The position numbers and the translations under genes were made by a program. Shown in pieces: positions 18,429 to 26,079 of a stretch of 64,000 nucleotides of DNA. The stretch's first letter is position 1. Each line of letters starts with the position of its first letter. The stretch lies in the NCBI RefSeq assembly GCF_016756395.1, contig NZ_AP018365.1, forward strand, positions 5,025,001-5,089,000, in the 5' to 3' direction. Origin of the DNA: Streptomyces sp. SN-593. GTDB lineage: Bacteria > Actinomycetota > Actinomycetes > Streptomycetales > Streptomycetaceae. Below the pieces are notes generated by a model. It saw only the letters and a list, made by a program, of their open reading frames with translations, was not told the DNA's origin and ran no database searches.

Positions 18429-19494
18429 CCCTGCGGGGGCGGAGCCGGTGCGGACGCCGGCGGCGGCCCCCGGACCGACCGGCGCGGACCGGCCGCCGGA
18501 AGACGCGGACGCGCGCGCCTCGCGGCGCGGCCCCGCCGCCGACGGGGCGCCGCTGCGGCTGGGCACCCGCCGCAGCAAGCTCGCGATGGCGCAGTCCGGC
18601 ATGGTCGCCGACCAGGTACGGCAGCTCACCGGCCGACCCGTCGAACTCGTGGAGATCACCACCTACGGCGACGTCTCCAAGGAGTCCCTCGCCCGCATCG
18701 GCGGCACCGGCGTCTTCGTCTCCGCGCTGCGCGACGCGCTGGTCGCCGGCGACATCGACTTCGCCGTGCACAGCCTCAAGGACCTGCCCACCACGGTGCC
18801 CGACGAGCTGGTGATCGCCGCGATCCCGGTCCGCGAGGACCCGCGGGACGCCCTGGTGGCCCGTGACGGCCTCACCTTCGCCACGCTGCCGCCCGGCGCC
18901 AGGATCGGCACCGGCTCGCCGCGCCGCATGGCGCAGCTCAACGCGTGGGCACGGTCACACGGACGGGACATCGAGACGGTCCCGATCCGTGGCAACGTTG
19001 ACACCCGAATCGGGTACGTTACTTCCGGCACGCTCGACGCGGTCGTGCTGGCCGCCGCCGGGCTGAACCGTATCGGCAGGCTCGCCGAGGCGAGTGAGCT
19101 GATCGGTACCGACGTCAGCCTGCCCGCTCCGGGGCAGGGCGCACTCGCCGTCGAATGCGCCGCCTCCCGCCAGGAGTTGGCCGCACAGCTCGCCGAACTC
19201 GACGACCCGTTCACGCGGGCTGCCGTGACCGCCGAGCGATCCCTGCTCGCCGCCCTTGAGGCCGGTTGCTCCGCCCCCGTGGGCGCGCTGGCCGACCTCG
19301 TGGCCGACGGGCAGTCCACCGAGCTGCGCCTGCGCGGCGTCGTCGGCAGCACCGACGGCACCTCGCTGGTGCAGATGTCCACCACCGGTCCCGTACCGGC
19401 GTCGGACGACGAGGCGCGGGCCGTTGGCCGCGAACTCGCCGTGGCGATGCTTGCCAAGGGTGCGGCCGGTCTTATGGGGGAGCGCACATCTTGA
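18421..19494 (+). CDS. hemC: porphobilinogen deaminase HemC
   Basis: A 357-aa hydroxymethylbilane synthase that joins four porphobilinogens. It starts with an ATG overlapping the hemA stop by 8 bp (translational coupling). About 40 residues of poorly conserved N-terminus precede the standard start LRLGTRRSKLAMAQ. The SLKDLPTTVPDEL and GTGSPRRMAQL motifs are present, and the dipyrromethane cofactor cysteine is Cys283 in LEAGCSAPVGALA. The N-terminal extension is longer than in E. coli and is of unknown role. Confidence 0.96.
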   Translation: MSNPAGAEPVRTPAAAPGPTGADRPPEDADARASRRGPAADGAPLRLGTRRSKLAMAQSGMVADQVRQLTGRPVELVEITTYGDVSKESLARIGGTGVFVSALRDALVAGDIDFAVHSLKDLPTTVPDELVIAAIPVREDPRDALVARDGLTFATLPPGARIGTGSPRRMAQLNAWARSHGRDIETVPIRGNVDTRIGYVTSGTLDAVVLAAAGLNRIGRLAEASELIGTDVSLPAPGQGALAVECAASRQELAAQLAELDDPFTRAAVTAERSLLAALEAGCSAPVGALADLVADGQSTELRLRGVVGSTDGTSLVQMSTTGPVPASDDEARAVGRELAVAMLAKGAAGLMGERTS

Positions 19495-21143
19495 ACCCCG
19501 CCGCCGTCGCTACAACCACCCCGGCCGGCACCGCCGCCGGCCTCGCCGCACCAGCCGCCGGGCATGTGACCTTCCTCGGTGCCGGACCCGGTGACCCGGG
19601 ACTGCTGACCCTGCGCGCGGTCGAGGCACTGGCCCTCGCCGACGTGCTGGTCGGCCCCGGCGACGTGCTCGACGTCGTCCGCGGCCACGCCCGCCCCGAT
19701 GTGGGCACGGCCGAACCCGCCGCCGGCGGTGAGGTGTTGGACGCCGCCGCTGCTGCGTCACAGCTTGTCATGTCGTCCGCGCGCACCGGTAAGCGGGTGG
19801 TGCGTGCGGTGGCCGGCGACCCCGGCCTGGACGCGTCCGCGGCCCAGGAGATGCTGGCCTGCGCCCACGCGGGCATCCCGTTCGAGGTCGTCCCCGGCGT
19901 CGCCGCCGCCCTCGGTGTGCCCGCGTACGCCGGCGTGCCGCTCAGTGGCGACGTCCGGTTCGTGGACGCCGCCACCGCCTCCGACCAGTGCTGGGGCGAG
20001 GTCGGTGCCAGCACGGCGACGCTGGTGGTCTCCACCACGCTCCAGACCGTCGCCGCGGCCGCCGCCGAACTCGTCGCCGCCGGGCGCAAGCCCGACACCG
20101 CGCTGACCGTCACCGTGGCCGGCACCACCACGCGCCAGCGCACCTGGAGCGCGACCCTGGCCACCATCGCGGCCGAACTGAAGTCGACCAAGGCGCTGCC
20201 GACGCCCGAGGGCCCGATCGCCGCGATAGCCGTCGTCGGCGAGCCCACCGCGTACCGCCGGCAGCTCTCCTGGTTCGAGACCAAGCCGCTGTTCGGCTGG
20301 CGCGTCCTGGTGCCCCGCACCAAGGAGCAGGCCGCCTCGCTGTCCGACCAGTTGCGCTCCTACGGCGCGGTGCCGCACGAGGTACCGACCATCGCGGTCG
20401 AACCCCCGCGCACCCCGCAGCAGATGGAGCGCGCGGTCAAGGGCCTGGTCACCGGCCGCTACGAGTGGATCGCGTTCACCTCGGTCAACGCGGTCAAGGC
20501 GGTCCGCGAGAAGTTCGAGGAGTACGGCCTGGACGCCCGGGCGTTCGCCGGGATAAAGGTCGCCGCCGTCGGCGAGCAGACCGCGCAGGCCCTGGTCGAG
20601 TTCGGCGTCAAGCCGGACCTGGTGCCCAGCGGCGAGCAGTCCGCCGCCGGGCTGCTGGAGGACTGGCCGCCCTACGACCCGGTCTTCGACCCGATCGACC
20701 GGGTGTTCCTGCCGCGCGCCGACATCGCCACCGAGACGCTGGTGGCCGGTCTCGTCGAGCTGGGCTGGGAGGTGGACGACGTGACCGCGTACCGCACGGT
20801 GCGCGCCTCGCCGCCGCCGGCCGAGACCCGGGAGGCGATCAAGGGCGGCGGCTTTGACGCGGTGCTGTTCACGTCGTCCTCGACGGTGCGCAACCTCGTC
20901 GGGATCGCCGGCAAGCCGCACAACGTCACCGTCATCGCGTGCATCGGGCCCGCGACCGCGAAGACGGCCGAGGAGCACGGGCTGCGGGTGGACGTGATGG
21001 CCCCCGAGCCGTCCGTACACGCGCTCGCGCAGGCGCTCGCCGAGTTCGGGCGGGCCCGCCGCGCGACGGCCGAGGCGGCGGGCGACCCCGTCACCCGGCC
21101 CAGCGAGCGCCGTCCCGGCGCCCGCCGCCGTTCCCGGGTGTAG
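19491..21143 (+). CDS. hemD: uroporphyrinogen-III synthase fused to a SUMT-like domain
   Basis: A 550-aa fusion. Residues about 20-255 resemble a uroporphyrin-III C-methyltransferase (FLGAGPGDPGLLTLRAVEAL, PGVAAALGVPAYAGVPLSG). Residues about 265-530 are the uroporphyrinogen-III synthase (GWRVLVPRTKEQA, WIAFTSVNAVKAVR, AVGEQTAQAL, VLFTSSSTVRNL). The methyltransferase part lacks the usual GDPF-FGRGGEE segment, reading GDPGLDASAAQE, so it may be inactive. The TTG start at 19491 overlaps the hemC TGA and follows GGGGGAG by 8 nt, which makes it convincing. Confidence 0.92.
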   Translation: MNPAAVATTTPAGTAAGLAAPAAGHVTFLGAGPGDPGLLTLRAVEALALADVLVGPGDVLDVVRGHARPDVGTAEPAAGGEVLDAAAAASQLVMSSARTGKRVVRAVAGDPGLDASAAQEMLACAHAGIPFEVVPGVAAALGVPAYAGVPLSGDVRFVDAATASDQCWGEVGASTATLVVSTTLQTVAAAAAELVAAGRKPDTALTVTVAGTTTRQRTWSATLATIAAELKSTKALPTPEGPIAAIAVVGEPTAYRRQLSWFETKPLFGWRVLVPRTKEQAASLSDQLRSYGAVPHEVPTIAVEPPRTPQQMERAVKGLVTGRYEWIAFTSVNAVKAVREKFEEYGLDARAFAGIKVAAVGEQTAQALVEFGVKPDLVPSGEQSAAGLLEDWPPYDPVFDPIDRVFLPRADIATETLVAGLVELGWEVDDVTAYRTVRASPPPAETREAIKGGGFDAVLFTSSSTVRNLVGIAGKPHNVTVIACIGPATAKTAEEHGLRVDVMAPEPSVHALAQALAEFGRARRATAEAAGDPVTRPSERRPGARRRSRV

Positions 21144-21163
21144 CGACCGCACCTACGCGCCCG

Positions 21164-21194
21164 AAGGGCCCCTCCCGCCACGGGAGGGGCCCTT
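21164..21194 (+). terminator. rho-independent-type hairpin after hemD
   Basis: A perfect 14-bp stem AAGGGCCCCTCCCG / CGGGAGGGGCCCTT with a 3-nt loop, followed by TT. It lies 20 bp after the hemD stop and separates rex-hemACD from hemB. Confidence 0.9.
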
Positions 21195-21366
21195 TGCGCC
21201 CGCGGCGCGGGAAGCTGCGCGTCCGCCCGTCCGGGCGGGCCCCGGAGCCGGCCGGAGAGCCCCCCTTCCAGGGCCGCCGGCGCCGACTGATCGTCGGCAA
21301 CCGCACCCCCTGGGCGGGCGTACCGTGGAAGCGGCCCCTGGTCCCCACAGAAAGGCGGCGCAGCCG

Positions 21367-22353
21367 ATGAGCAGCCGGTACGGCGAGTTCCCCGGAGCGC
21401 GGCCGAGGCGGCTGCGGACGTCCCCCGCGATGCGCCGCCTGGTCGCGGAGAACCGCCTGGACCCCGCGGAGCTGATCCTCCCGATGTTCATCCGGGAGGG
21501 CATCGGCGCGCCCGTCGAGATCTCCTCGATGCCGGGCGTGGTCCAGCACACCCGCGACACCCTCCGCAAGGCCGCCGTCGAGGCGGCGGAGGCCGGAGTC
21601 GGCGGATTGATGCTCTTCGGCGTCCCGGAGTCCAAGGACGCGGTGGGCAGCGCCGGCACCGACCCGGACGGCATCCTCCAGCAGGGCATCCGCGACGTCG
21701 TCGCCGAGGTCGGTGACGCGGTCGTGGTGATGTCCGACCTGTGCCTGGACGAGAACACCGACCACGGCCACTGCGGTGTCCTGGACGACCAGGGCCGGGT
21801 CGACAACGACGCGACCCTGGAGCGCTACGCCGAGATGGCCCGGGTGCAGGCCGACGCCGGCGTCCACGTGGTCGGCCCGTCCGGCATGATGGACGGCCAG
21901 GTCGGTGTGATCCGCGACGCACTGGACGAGATAGGCCGCCAGGACGTGGCGATCCTCGCCTACACCGTGAAGTACGCCTCCGCGTTCTACGGCCCCTTCC
22001 GCGAGGCGGTCAACTCCTCGCTGCGCGGCGACCGCAAGACCTACCAGCAGGACCCGGCGAACTTCCGGGAGTCGATGCGCGAGCTGGCGCTCGACCTCGC
22101 CGAGGGCGCCGACATGGTGATGGTCAAGCCCGCGTTGCCGTATCTTGACGTGCTGAGGAAGGTCGCGGACACCGTCGACGTGCCCGTGGCGGCGTACCAG
22201 ATCTCCGGTGAGTACGCGATGGTCGAGGCCGCTGCCGAGAAGGGCTGGATCGACCGCGACCGTGCGATCCTGGAGACGCTGACGTCGATCCGGCGGGCGG
22301 GTGCGAACATGATCCTGACCTACTGGGCCACCGAGGTCGCGCAGCGGCTGTAG
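21367..22353 (+). CDS. hemB: delta-aminolevulinic acid dehydratase HemB
   Basis: A 328-aa porphobilinogen synthase that condenses two 5-aminolevulinates. Active-site lysine segments are YTVKYASAFYGPF and MVKPALPYLDVL. The metal-binding loop reads DLCLDENTDHGHCG, with two of the three cysteines of zinc-type enzymes and Asp at the middle position, a mixed pattern. The phosphate-like GTDPDGILQQGIRDVV segment matches the family. The ATG at 21367 is chosen over an upstream in-frame ATG at 21325 because GAAAGGCGG precedes it and the homologous N-terminus begins there. Confidence 0.96.
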   Translation: MSSRYGEFPGARPRRLRTSPAMRRLVAENRLDPAELILPMFIREGIGAPVEISSMPGVVQHTRDTLRKAAVEAAEAGVGGLMLFGVPESKDAVGSAGTDPDGILQQGIRDVVAEVGDAVVVMSDLCLDENTDHGHCGVLDDQGRVDNDATLERYAEMARVQADAGVHVVGPSGMMDGQVGVIRDALDEIGRQDVAILAYTVKYASAFYGPFREAVNSSLRGDRKTYQQDPANFRESMRELALDLAEGADMVMVKPALPYLDVLRKVADTVDVPVAAYQISGEYAMVEAAAEKGWIDRDRAILETLTSIRRAGANMILTYWATEVAQRL

Positions 22354-22377
22354 CGGCCGCCGCGGTCCCGCGGCCGC
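22353..22377 (+). terminator. possible terminator after hemB
   Basis: GCGGCCGC at 22353-22360 and again at 22370-22377 can form a hairpin with a 9-nt GC-rich loop that itself holds CCGCGG. It begins at the last base of the hemB stop. It lacks a U-tract, as is common in Streptomyces. Confidence 0.5.
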
Positions 22378-22443
22378 CCGGGGCCGCGGGGAGCAGCGGC
22401 CGGACCGTCCGCCGAGCGCGTGTTGAGGAAGGGGAGGGGTCCG

Positions 22444-22992
22444 ATGAGTCGGGGCATACCCTCGTGGGCCGCGGTGAGCGGGCTGACGGCCGGGGCGATG
22501 GCCGTGGTGTCGGTGCTCGCGGTCCAGGCCAGCGGATCCGCCCCGGGCGGCAAGCCGACCGCGGCGCCGCCCACCCCGCACCCTTCCGTCAGCAAGCAGG
22601 CACCGCAGACCCCGCCGCCGGTCCCGCCGAACTCGGACACCGGCAAGCGGATCGTCTACTCGGTCTCCCAGCACCGCGTGTGGGTGGTGCCGCGCTCCGG
22701 ACCGACCTCCACCTTCCTGGTGCAGCCCGGCACCGTGCCGGCCCAGATCGGCACGCACTACGTGACCGGGCGCAACGCCACCGGCACCGGCTCGGACGGG
22801 GTCAAGGTCGAACACGTGGTGTTCTTCGAGTACACCGCCGAGACCTGGGTGGCCTTCTCGGCTCCGATCGACGACAAGGTGACGGCGCCGTCGTCCTCGC
22901 TGCGCACCGGCGCGATCCGTGTGCACCGCGCCGACGAGACGAAGATCTGGAACAACACGGTCATCGGGTCCACGGTCGTCGTGCTGAAGTGA
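22444..22992 (+). CDS. membrane-anchored protein with an L,D-transpeptidase-like fragment
   Basis: A 182-aa protein with an N-terminal hydrophobic segment (AVSGLTAGAMAVVSVLAVQA, about residues 8-27), a Pro/Thr-rich linker (about 30-62) and a small outer domain. The outer part (IVYSVSQHRVWVVPRSG, then PAQIGTHYVTGR) resembles the first strands of a YkuD L,D-transpeptidase. It lacks the HxxxSHGC catalytic motif, so it is probably a non-catalytic relative or another beta domain. ATG 22444 follows GGGGAGGGG. It is monocistronic and convergent with the next gene. Confidence 0.75.
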   Translation: MSRGIPSWAAVSGLTAGAMAVVSVLAVQASGSAPGGKPTAAPPTPHPSVSKQAPQTPPPVPPNSDTGKRIVYSVSQHRVWVVPRSGPTSTFLVQPGTVPAQIGTHYVTGRNATGTGSDGVKVEHVVFFEYTAETWVAFSAPIDDKVTAPSSSLRTGAIRVHRADETKIWNNTVIGSTVVVLK

Positions 22993-23044
22993 GCGCGCCC
23001 CGGGCCCCGGTCCCGGTCCTGGTCCTTGTCCCGGGCCCACCGGC

Positions 23045-23911
23045 TCAGTCCCACCAGAAGGTCCAGACCCTCTCGCCCACCAGCGTCTTCGCGTAGCCGC
23101 GCAGCGTGTCGGGGCCCTGCTCGACGGTGTCCGGGCAGAAGGCCAGGTGCTCGGCGGCGACCGCCTCGGCCTCCTCCACGGTGATGGGCGGGGCGGCCAG
23201 CGCGGCGACCAGCGTGCTGAAGCCGAGCGCCACCACGCGCAGGCCGAACCGGTCCTCCCAGGAGCGCAGCACCGCGCAGAGCAGGGCCACGTCGCCCACG
23301 TGGTTGGCCGGGCCGTTCCAGCCGATGGCGGCGGGGATGTCGGCGCTGCGGCGGGCGTACACCAGGGCGGCGCGCGGGTCGTGGAGGCGGCCGGAGGCGG
23401 TGAGCGCGGCGGCCAGTTCGGCGGCCACGGCGTCCGGGCGCCCGGCGGCGGCGTCGGCGGCGGTCAGCAGCGCCGGGGCCAGGCCGGGGAAGTCGGCGCC
23501 GAACGGGGCGGCCCAGTCCGCGAGTCCGGCGTCCCCCTGCGCGCCGTCGCCGCCCGGGTCCGCGGCGCCCTCCTCGCCGACGGCCGGCGGCCACGCCCCG
23601 GCCAGGTACTCCTCGGCGTCATGGTGGCCCGGGTACGACATCGCGCCGGGGTCCAGCTCCCAGTCGGCCACGTCCTCCAGGCCGGGTATCTCGCCGCACT
23701 CCAGCAGCAGCGGCAGCAGCCCGACCGCCCGGGCCGGCGCCAGTCGCGCCCAACTGCCCGCGTCGGCCGGGGCGTCCGCCTGCCACAGCAGCGGCTCGTG
23801 CTCCCCGTCGTCGCCGTCGCCGACCAGCCGGCCCGGGGGCAGCCGCAGGCCGAGGGCGGCACCGCTCGGGTCGTCGGTGAGCCGGGGGAGGGGGTTCGGA
23901 AGCATCGCCAT
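23045..23911 (-). CDS. DUF4253-domain protein
   Basis: A 288-aa soluble, acidic protein. The C-terminal third (RFGLRVVALGFSTLVAALA, then AEHLAFCPDTVEQG) matches the DUF4253 pattern common in actinobacteria; DUF4253 has no known function. A low-complexity Gly/Ala/Asp insert lies around residues 108-130. It starts with ATG 23911 and is separate from argS upstream on the same strand direction. Confidence 0.8.
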   Translation of the reverse strand: MAMLPNPLPRLTDDPSGAALGLRLPPGRLVGDGDDGEHEPLLWQADAPADAGSWARLAPARAVGLLPLLLECGEIPGLEDVADWELDPGAMSYPGHHDAEEYLAGAWPPAVGEEGAADPGGDGAQGDAGLADWAAPFGADFPGLAPALLTAADAAAGRPDAVAAELAAALTASGRLHDPRAALVYARRSADIPAAIGWNGPANHVGDVALLCAVLRSWEDRFGLRVVALGFSTLVAALAAPPITVEEAEAVAAEHLAFCPDTVEQGPDTLRGYAKTLVGERVWTFWWD

Positions 23912-24048
23912 GCGCCGACTCTAGGGCCGCCCACCGACACCTCGGTCCGGCGGCCGCCGGCGGCATCCGGTCCCCGGCAGTCCCCGGCCCGCGGCCGTCG
24001 GCAGGCGTCCGTCCGGCCTCCGGCACGCGCCGGGGGCCGGACGTCCGG

Positions 24049-25824
24049 CTACAGCCGGTCGGGGCTGCGGATGCCCAGCAGTTCGAGGCCCTTGGCCAGG
24101 GTGCGGCCGGTCAGCTCGCACAGCAGCAGGCGGTTCTCGACCTGCGCCGGGCCGCCGTCCGCGGTCAGCACCGGGCACTGCTCGTAGAACGTGGTGAACA
24201 GCGAGGCGAGCTGGAAGAGGTACGAGGCCAGCCGGTGCGGTTCGTAGCTCTCCGCGACCTCCGCCAGCGCGTCCCCGAACGCGTCCAGGTGCAGGCCCAG
24301 CGCCCGCTCGGCGGGCTCCAGGGCCAGCTCCGGGTGGGCGGCGGGACGCTGGTCGGCGCCCGCCTTCCGGAAGATCGACCGGGTCCGGGCGTACGCGTAC
24401 TGCAGGTAGACGCTGGTGTCGCCGTTGAGCGAGACCATCCGGTCGAGGTCGAAGATGTAGTCCCGGCCCAGCGACGTGGACAGGTCGGCGTACTTGACCG
24501 CGCCGATACCCACCTGCCGGCCGTTGTCCACGATCTCTCGCTCGGACAGGCCGATCTTCTCGCCCTTCTCCCGCACCACCGCGGTGGCCCGCCCGACCGC
24601 CTCGTCCAGCAGGTCCTCCAGCTTCACGCTGGCGCCGGCCCGGGTCTTGAACGGCTTGCCGTCGGCGCCGAGCACGGTGCCGAACGGCAGGTGGCGCGCC
24701 ACCACCCCGTCGGTGAGCCAGCCGGCCCGCCGGGCGGTCTCGAAGACCATCCGGAAGTGCAGCGACTGCCGGACGTCCACCACGTAGAGCAGGGTGTCGG
24801 CGTGCAGGTCCTGGGTGCGGTTGCGGACCGCGGACAGGTCGGTGGCCGCGTACCCGAAGCCGCCGTCGGACTTGCGGACGATCAGCGGGACCGGCTCGCC
24901 GTCCTTGCCCTTGATGTCGTCGAAGAAGACGCACAGCGCGCCCTCCGAGCGCACCGCCACCCCGGACTTCTCCAGCAGCTCGCACGTCTCGACCAGCATG
25001 TCGTTGTACCCCGACTCGCCGACGATGTCCTCGTCGGCGATCGGGATGTCCAGCTTGTCGTAGACCGAGAAGAAGTAGATCTTCGACTCGTCGACGAACC
25101 GCTGCCAGGTCGCCAGCGTCCCGGGGTCGCCGGCCTGGAGGTCGACCACCCGGCGCCTTGAGCGCTCCTTGAACTCCTCGTCGGAGTCGAAGAGGCCGCG
25201 GGCCGCCTTGTACAGCCGGTCGAGCCGGGACATGGACGCCTCGCCGGCGTCGGCGCCGCCGGGCTCGGTGTGGTCCAGCGCGTGCGGGTGCTCCAGCAGG
25301 TACTGGATCATCATGCCGAACTGGGTGCCCCAGTCGCCGATGTGGTGCCGCCGCACCACCTGCTCGCCCTCGAACTCCAGGATCTTCGCGATCGCGTCGC
25401 CGATCACGGAGGACCGCAGGTGGCCGACGTGCATCTCCTTCGCCACGTTCGGCTGGGCGTAGTCGATGACGGTGATGCCGGGGGCGGGCTTGCCGGCCAC
25501 GCCGAGCCGGTCGTCGGCCGCGCGCAGGGCGAGGTTCGAGGTGATCGCGGAGTCGGCCACGCCGATGTTCAGGAACCCGGGGCCGGAGACCTCGACCGAA
25601 CCGACCACCTCGTCCGCGGGCAGCGCGGCGGCCACGGCCGCGGCCAACTCCCGCGGGTTGGCCTTCGTCCGCTTGGCCAGGCCCAGCACCCCGTTCGCCT
25701 GGAAGTCCGCCCGGTCGCTACGTCGCAGCAGCGGGTCGGCGTCGACGGCCGACGGCACCGCGGACGCGAGGGCCGCGGAGACGCGCTGCTGGAGCGAGGC
25801 GGAGAGGGAAGGGACCGAGGCCAT
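24049..25824 (-). CDS. argS: arginyl-tRNA synthetase
   Basis: A 591-aa class I synthetase. The HIGH-type motif appears in AKEMHVGHLRSSVIGD near residue 130. The KMSK position is replaced by GADGKPFKTRAG, which is normal for many ArgRS enzymes. An N-terminal Add1 domain precedes the catalytic domain, and the C-terminal anticodon-binding helices end with LLGIRSPDRL. ATG 25824 gives the standard length; the longer frame to 25890 is rejected. It is divergent from the lysS gene with a 255-bp gap. Confidence 0.97.
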   Translation of the reverse strand: MASVPSLSASLQQRVSAALASAVPSAVDADPLLRRSDRADFQANGVLGLAKRTKANPRELAAAVAAALPADEVVGSVEVSGPGFLNIGVADSAITSNLALRAADDRLGVAGKPAPGITVIDYAQPNVAKEMHVGHLRSSVIGDAIAKILEFEGEQVVRRHHIGDWGTQFGMMIQYLLEHPHALDHTEPGGADAGEASMSRLDRLYKAARGLFDSDEEFKERSRRRVVDLQAGDPGTLATWQRFVDESKIYFFSVYDKLDIPIADEDIVGESGYNDMLVETCELLEKSGVAVRSEGALCVFFDDIKGKDGEPVPLIVRKSDGGFGYAATDLSAVRNRTQDLHADTLLYVVDVRQSLHFRMVFETARRAGWLTDGVVARHLPFGTVLGADGKPFKTRAGASVKLEDLLDEAVGRATAVVREKGEKIGLSEREIVDNGRQVGIGAVKYADLSTSLGRDYIFDLDRMVSLNGDTSVYLQYAYARTRSIFRKAGADQRPAAHPELALEPAERALGLHLDAFGDALAEVAESYEPHRLASYLFQLASLFTTFYEQCPVLTADGGPAQVENRLLLCELTGRTLAKGLELLGIRSPDRL

Positions 25825-25914
25825 GGAGGTGCCGTTCCGTGTGTCGGGAGGTCGGACGTGCCACGTGGCGTGGCGGCACCATTGTCCCACGGGCCCCGCG
25901 ACCGCCTCACCGGG

Positions 25915-25954
25915 TTATCCACAGGCCGGCGGTCCGACGTCGAAGTTGTCCACA
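25915..25954. promoter_or_regulatory. pair of DnaA-box-like sequences between argS and lysS
   Basis: TTATCCACA (25915-25923) is the classical DnaA box. TTGTCCACA (25946-25954) is the form preferred by Streptomyces DnaA. They are in the same orientation, 31 bp apart start to start, in the divergent argS/lysS gap. They may titrate DnaA or control either gene; I cannot tell which. There is no oriC gene context (dnaA, dnaN) in the window. Confidence 0.55.
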
Positions 25955-26079
25955 GGCGGATATTCCGCTGGCGGGCGGGTGTGCCAGGTCTGGGAGAATG
26001 AACGTGCCGGGCCGCTCCCGGCCGCCGGGGCCGGACCCCGGCGGAAGACCGCCGGAAAACCCCCAGGAAGAAGAGGACC

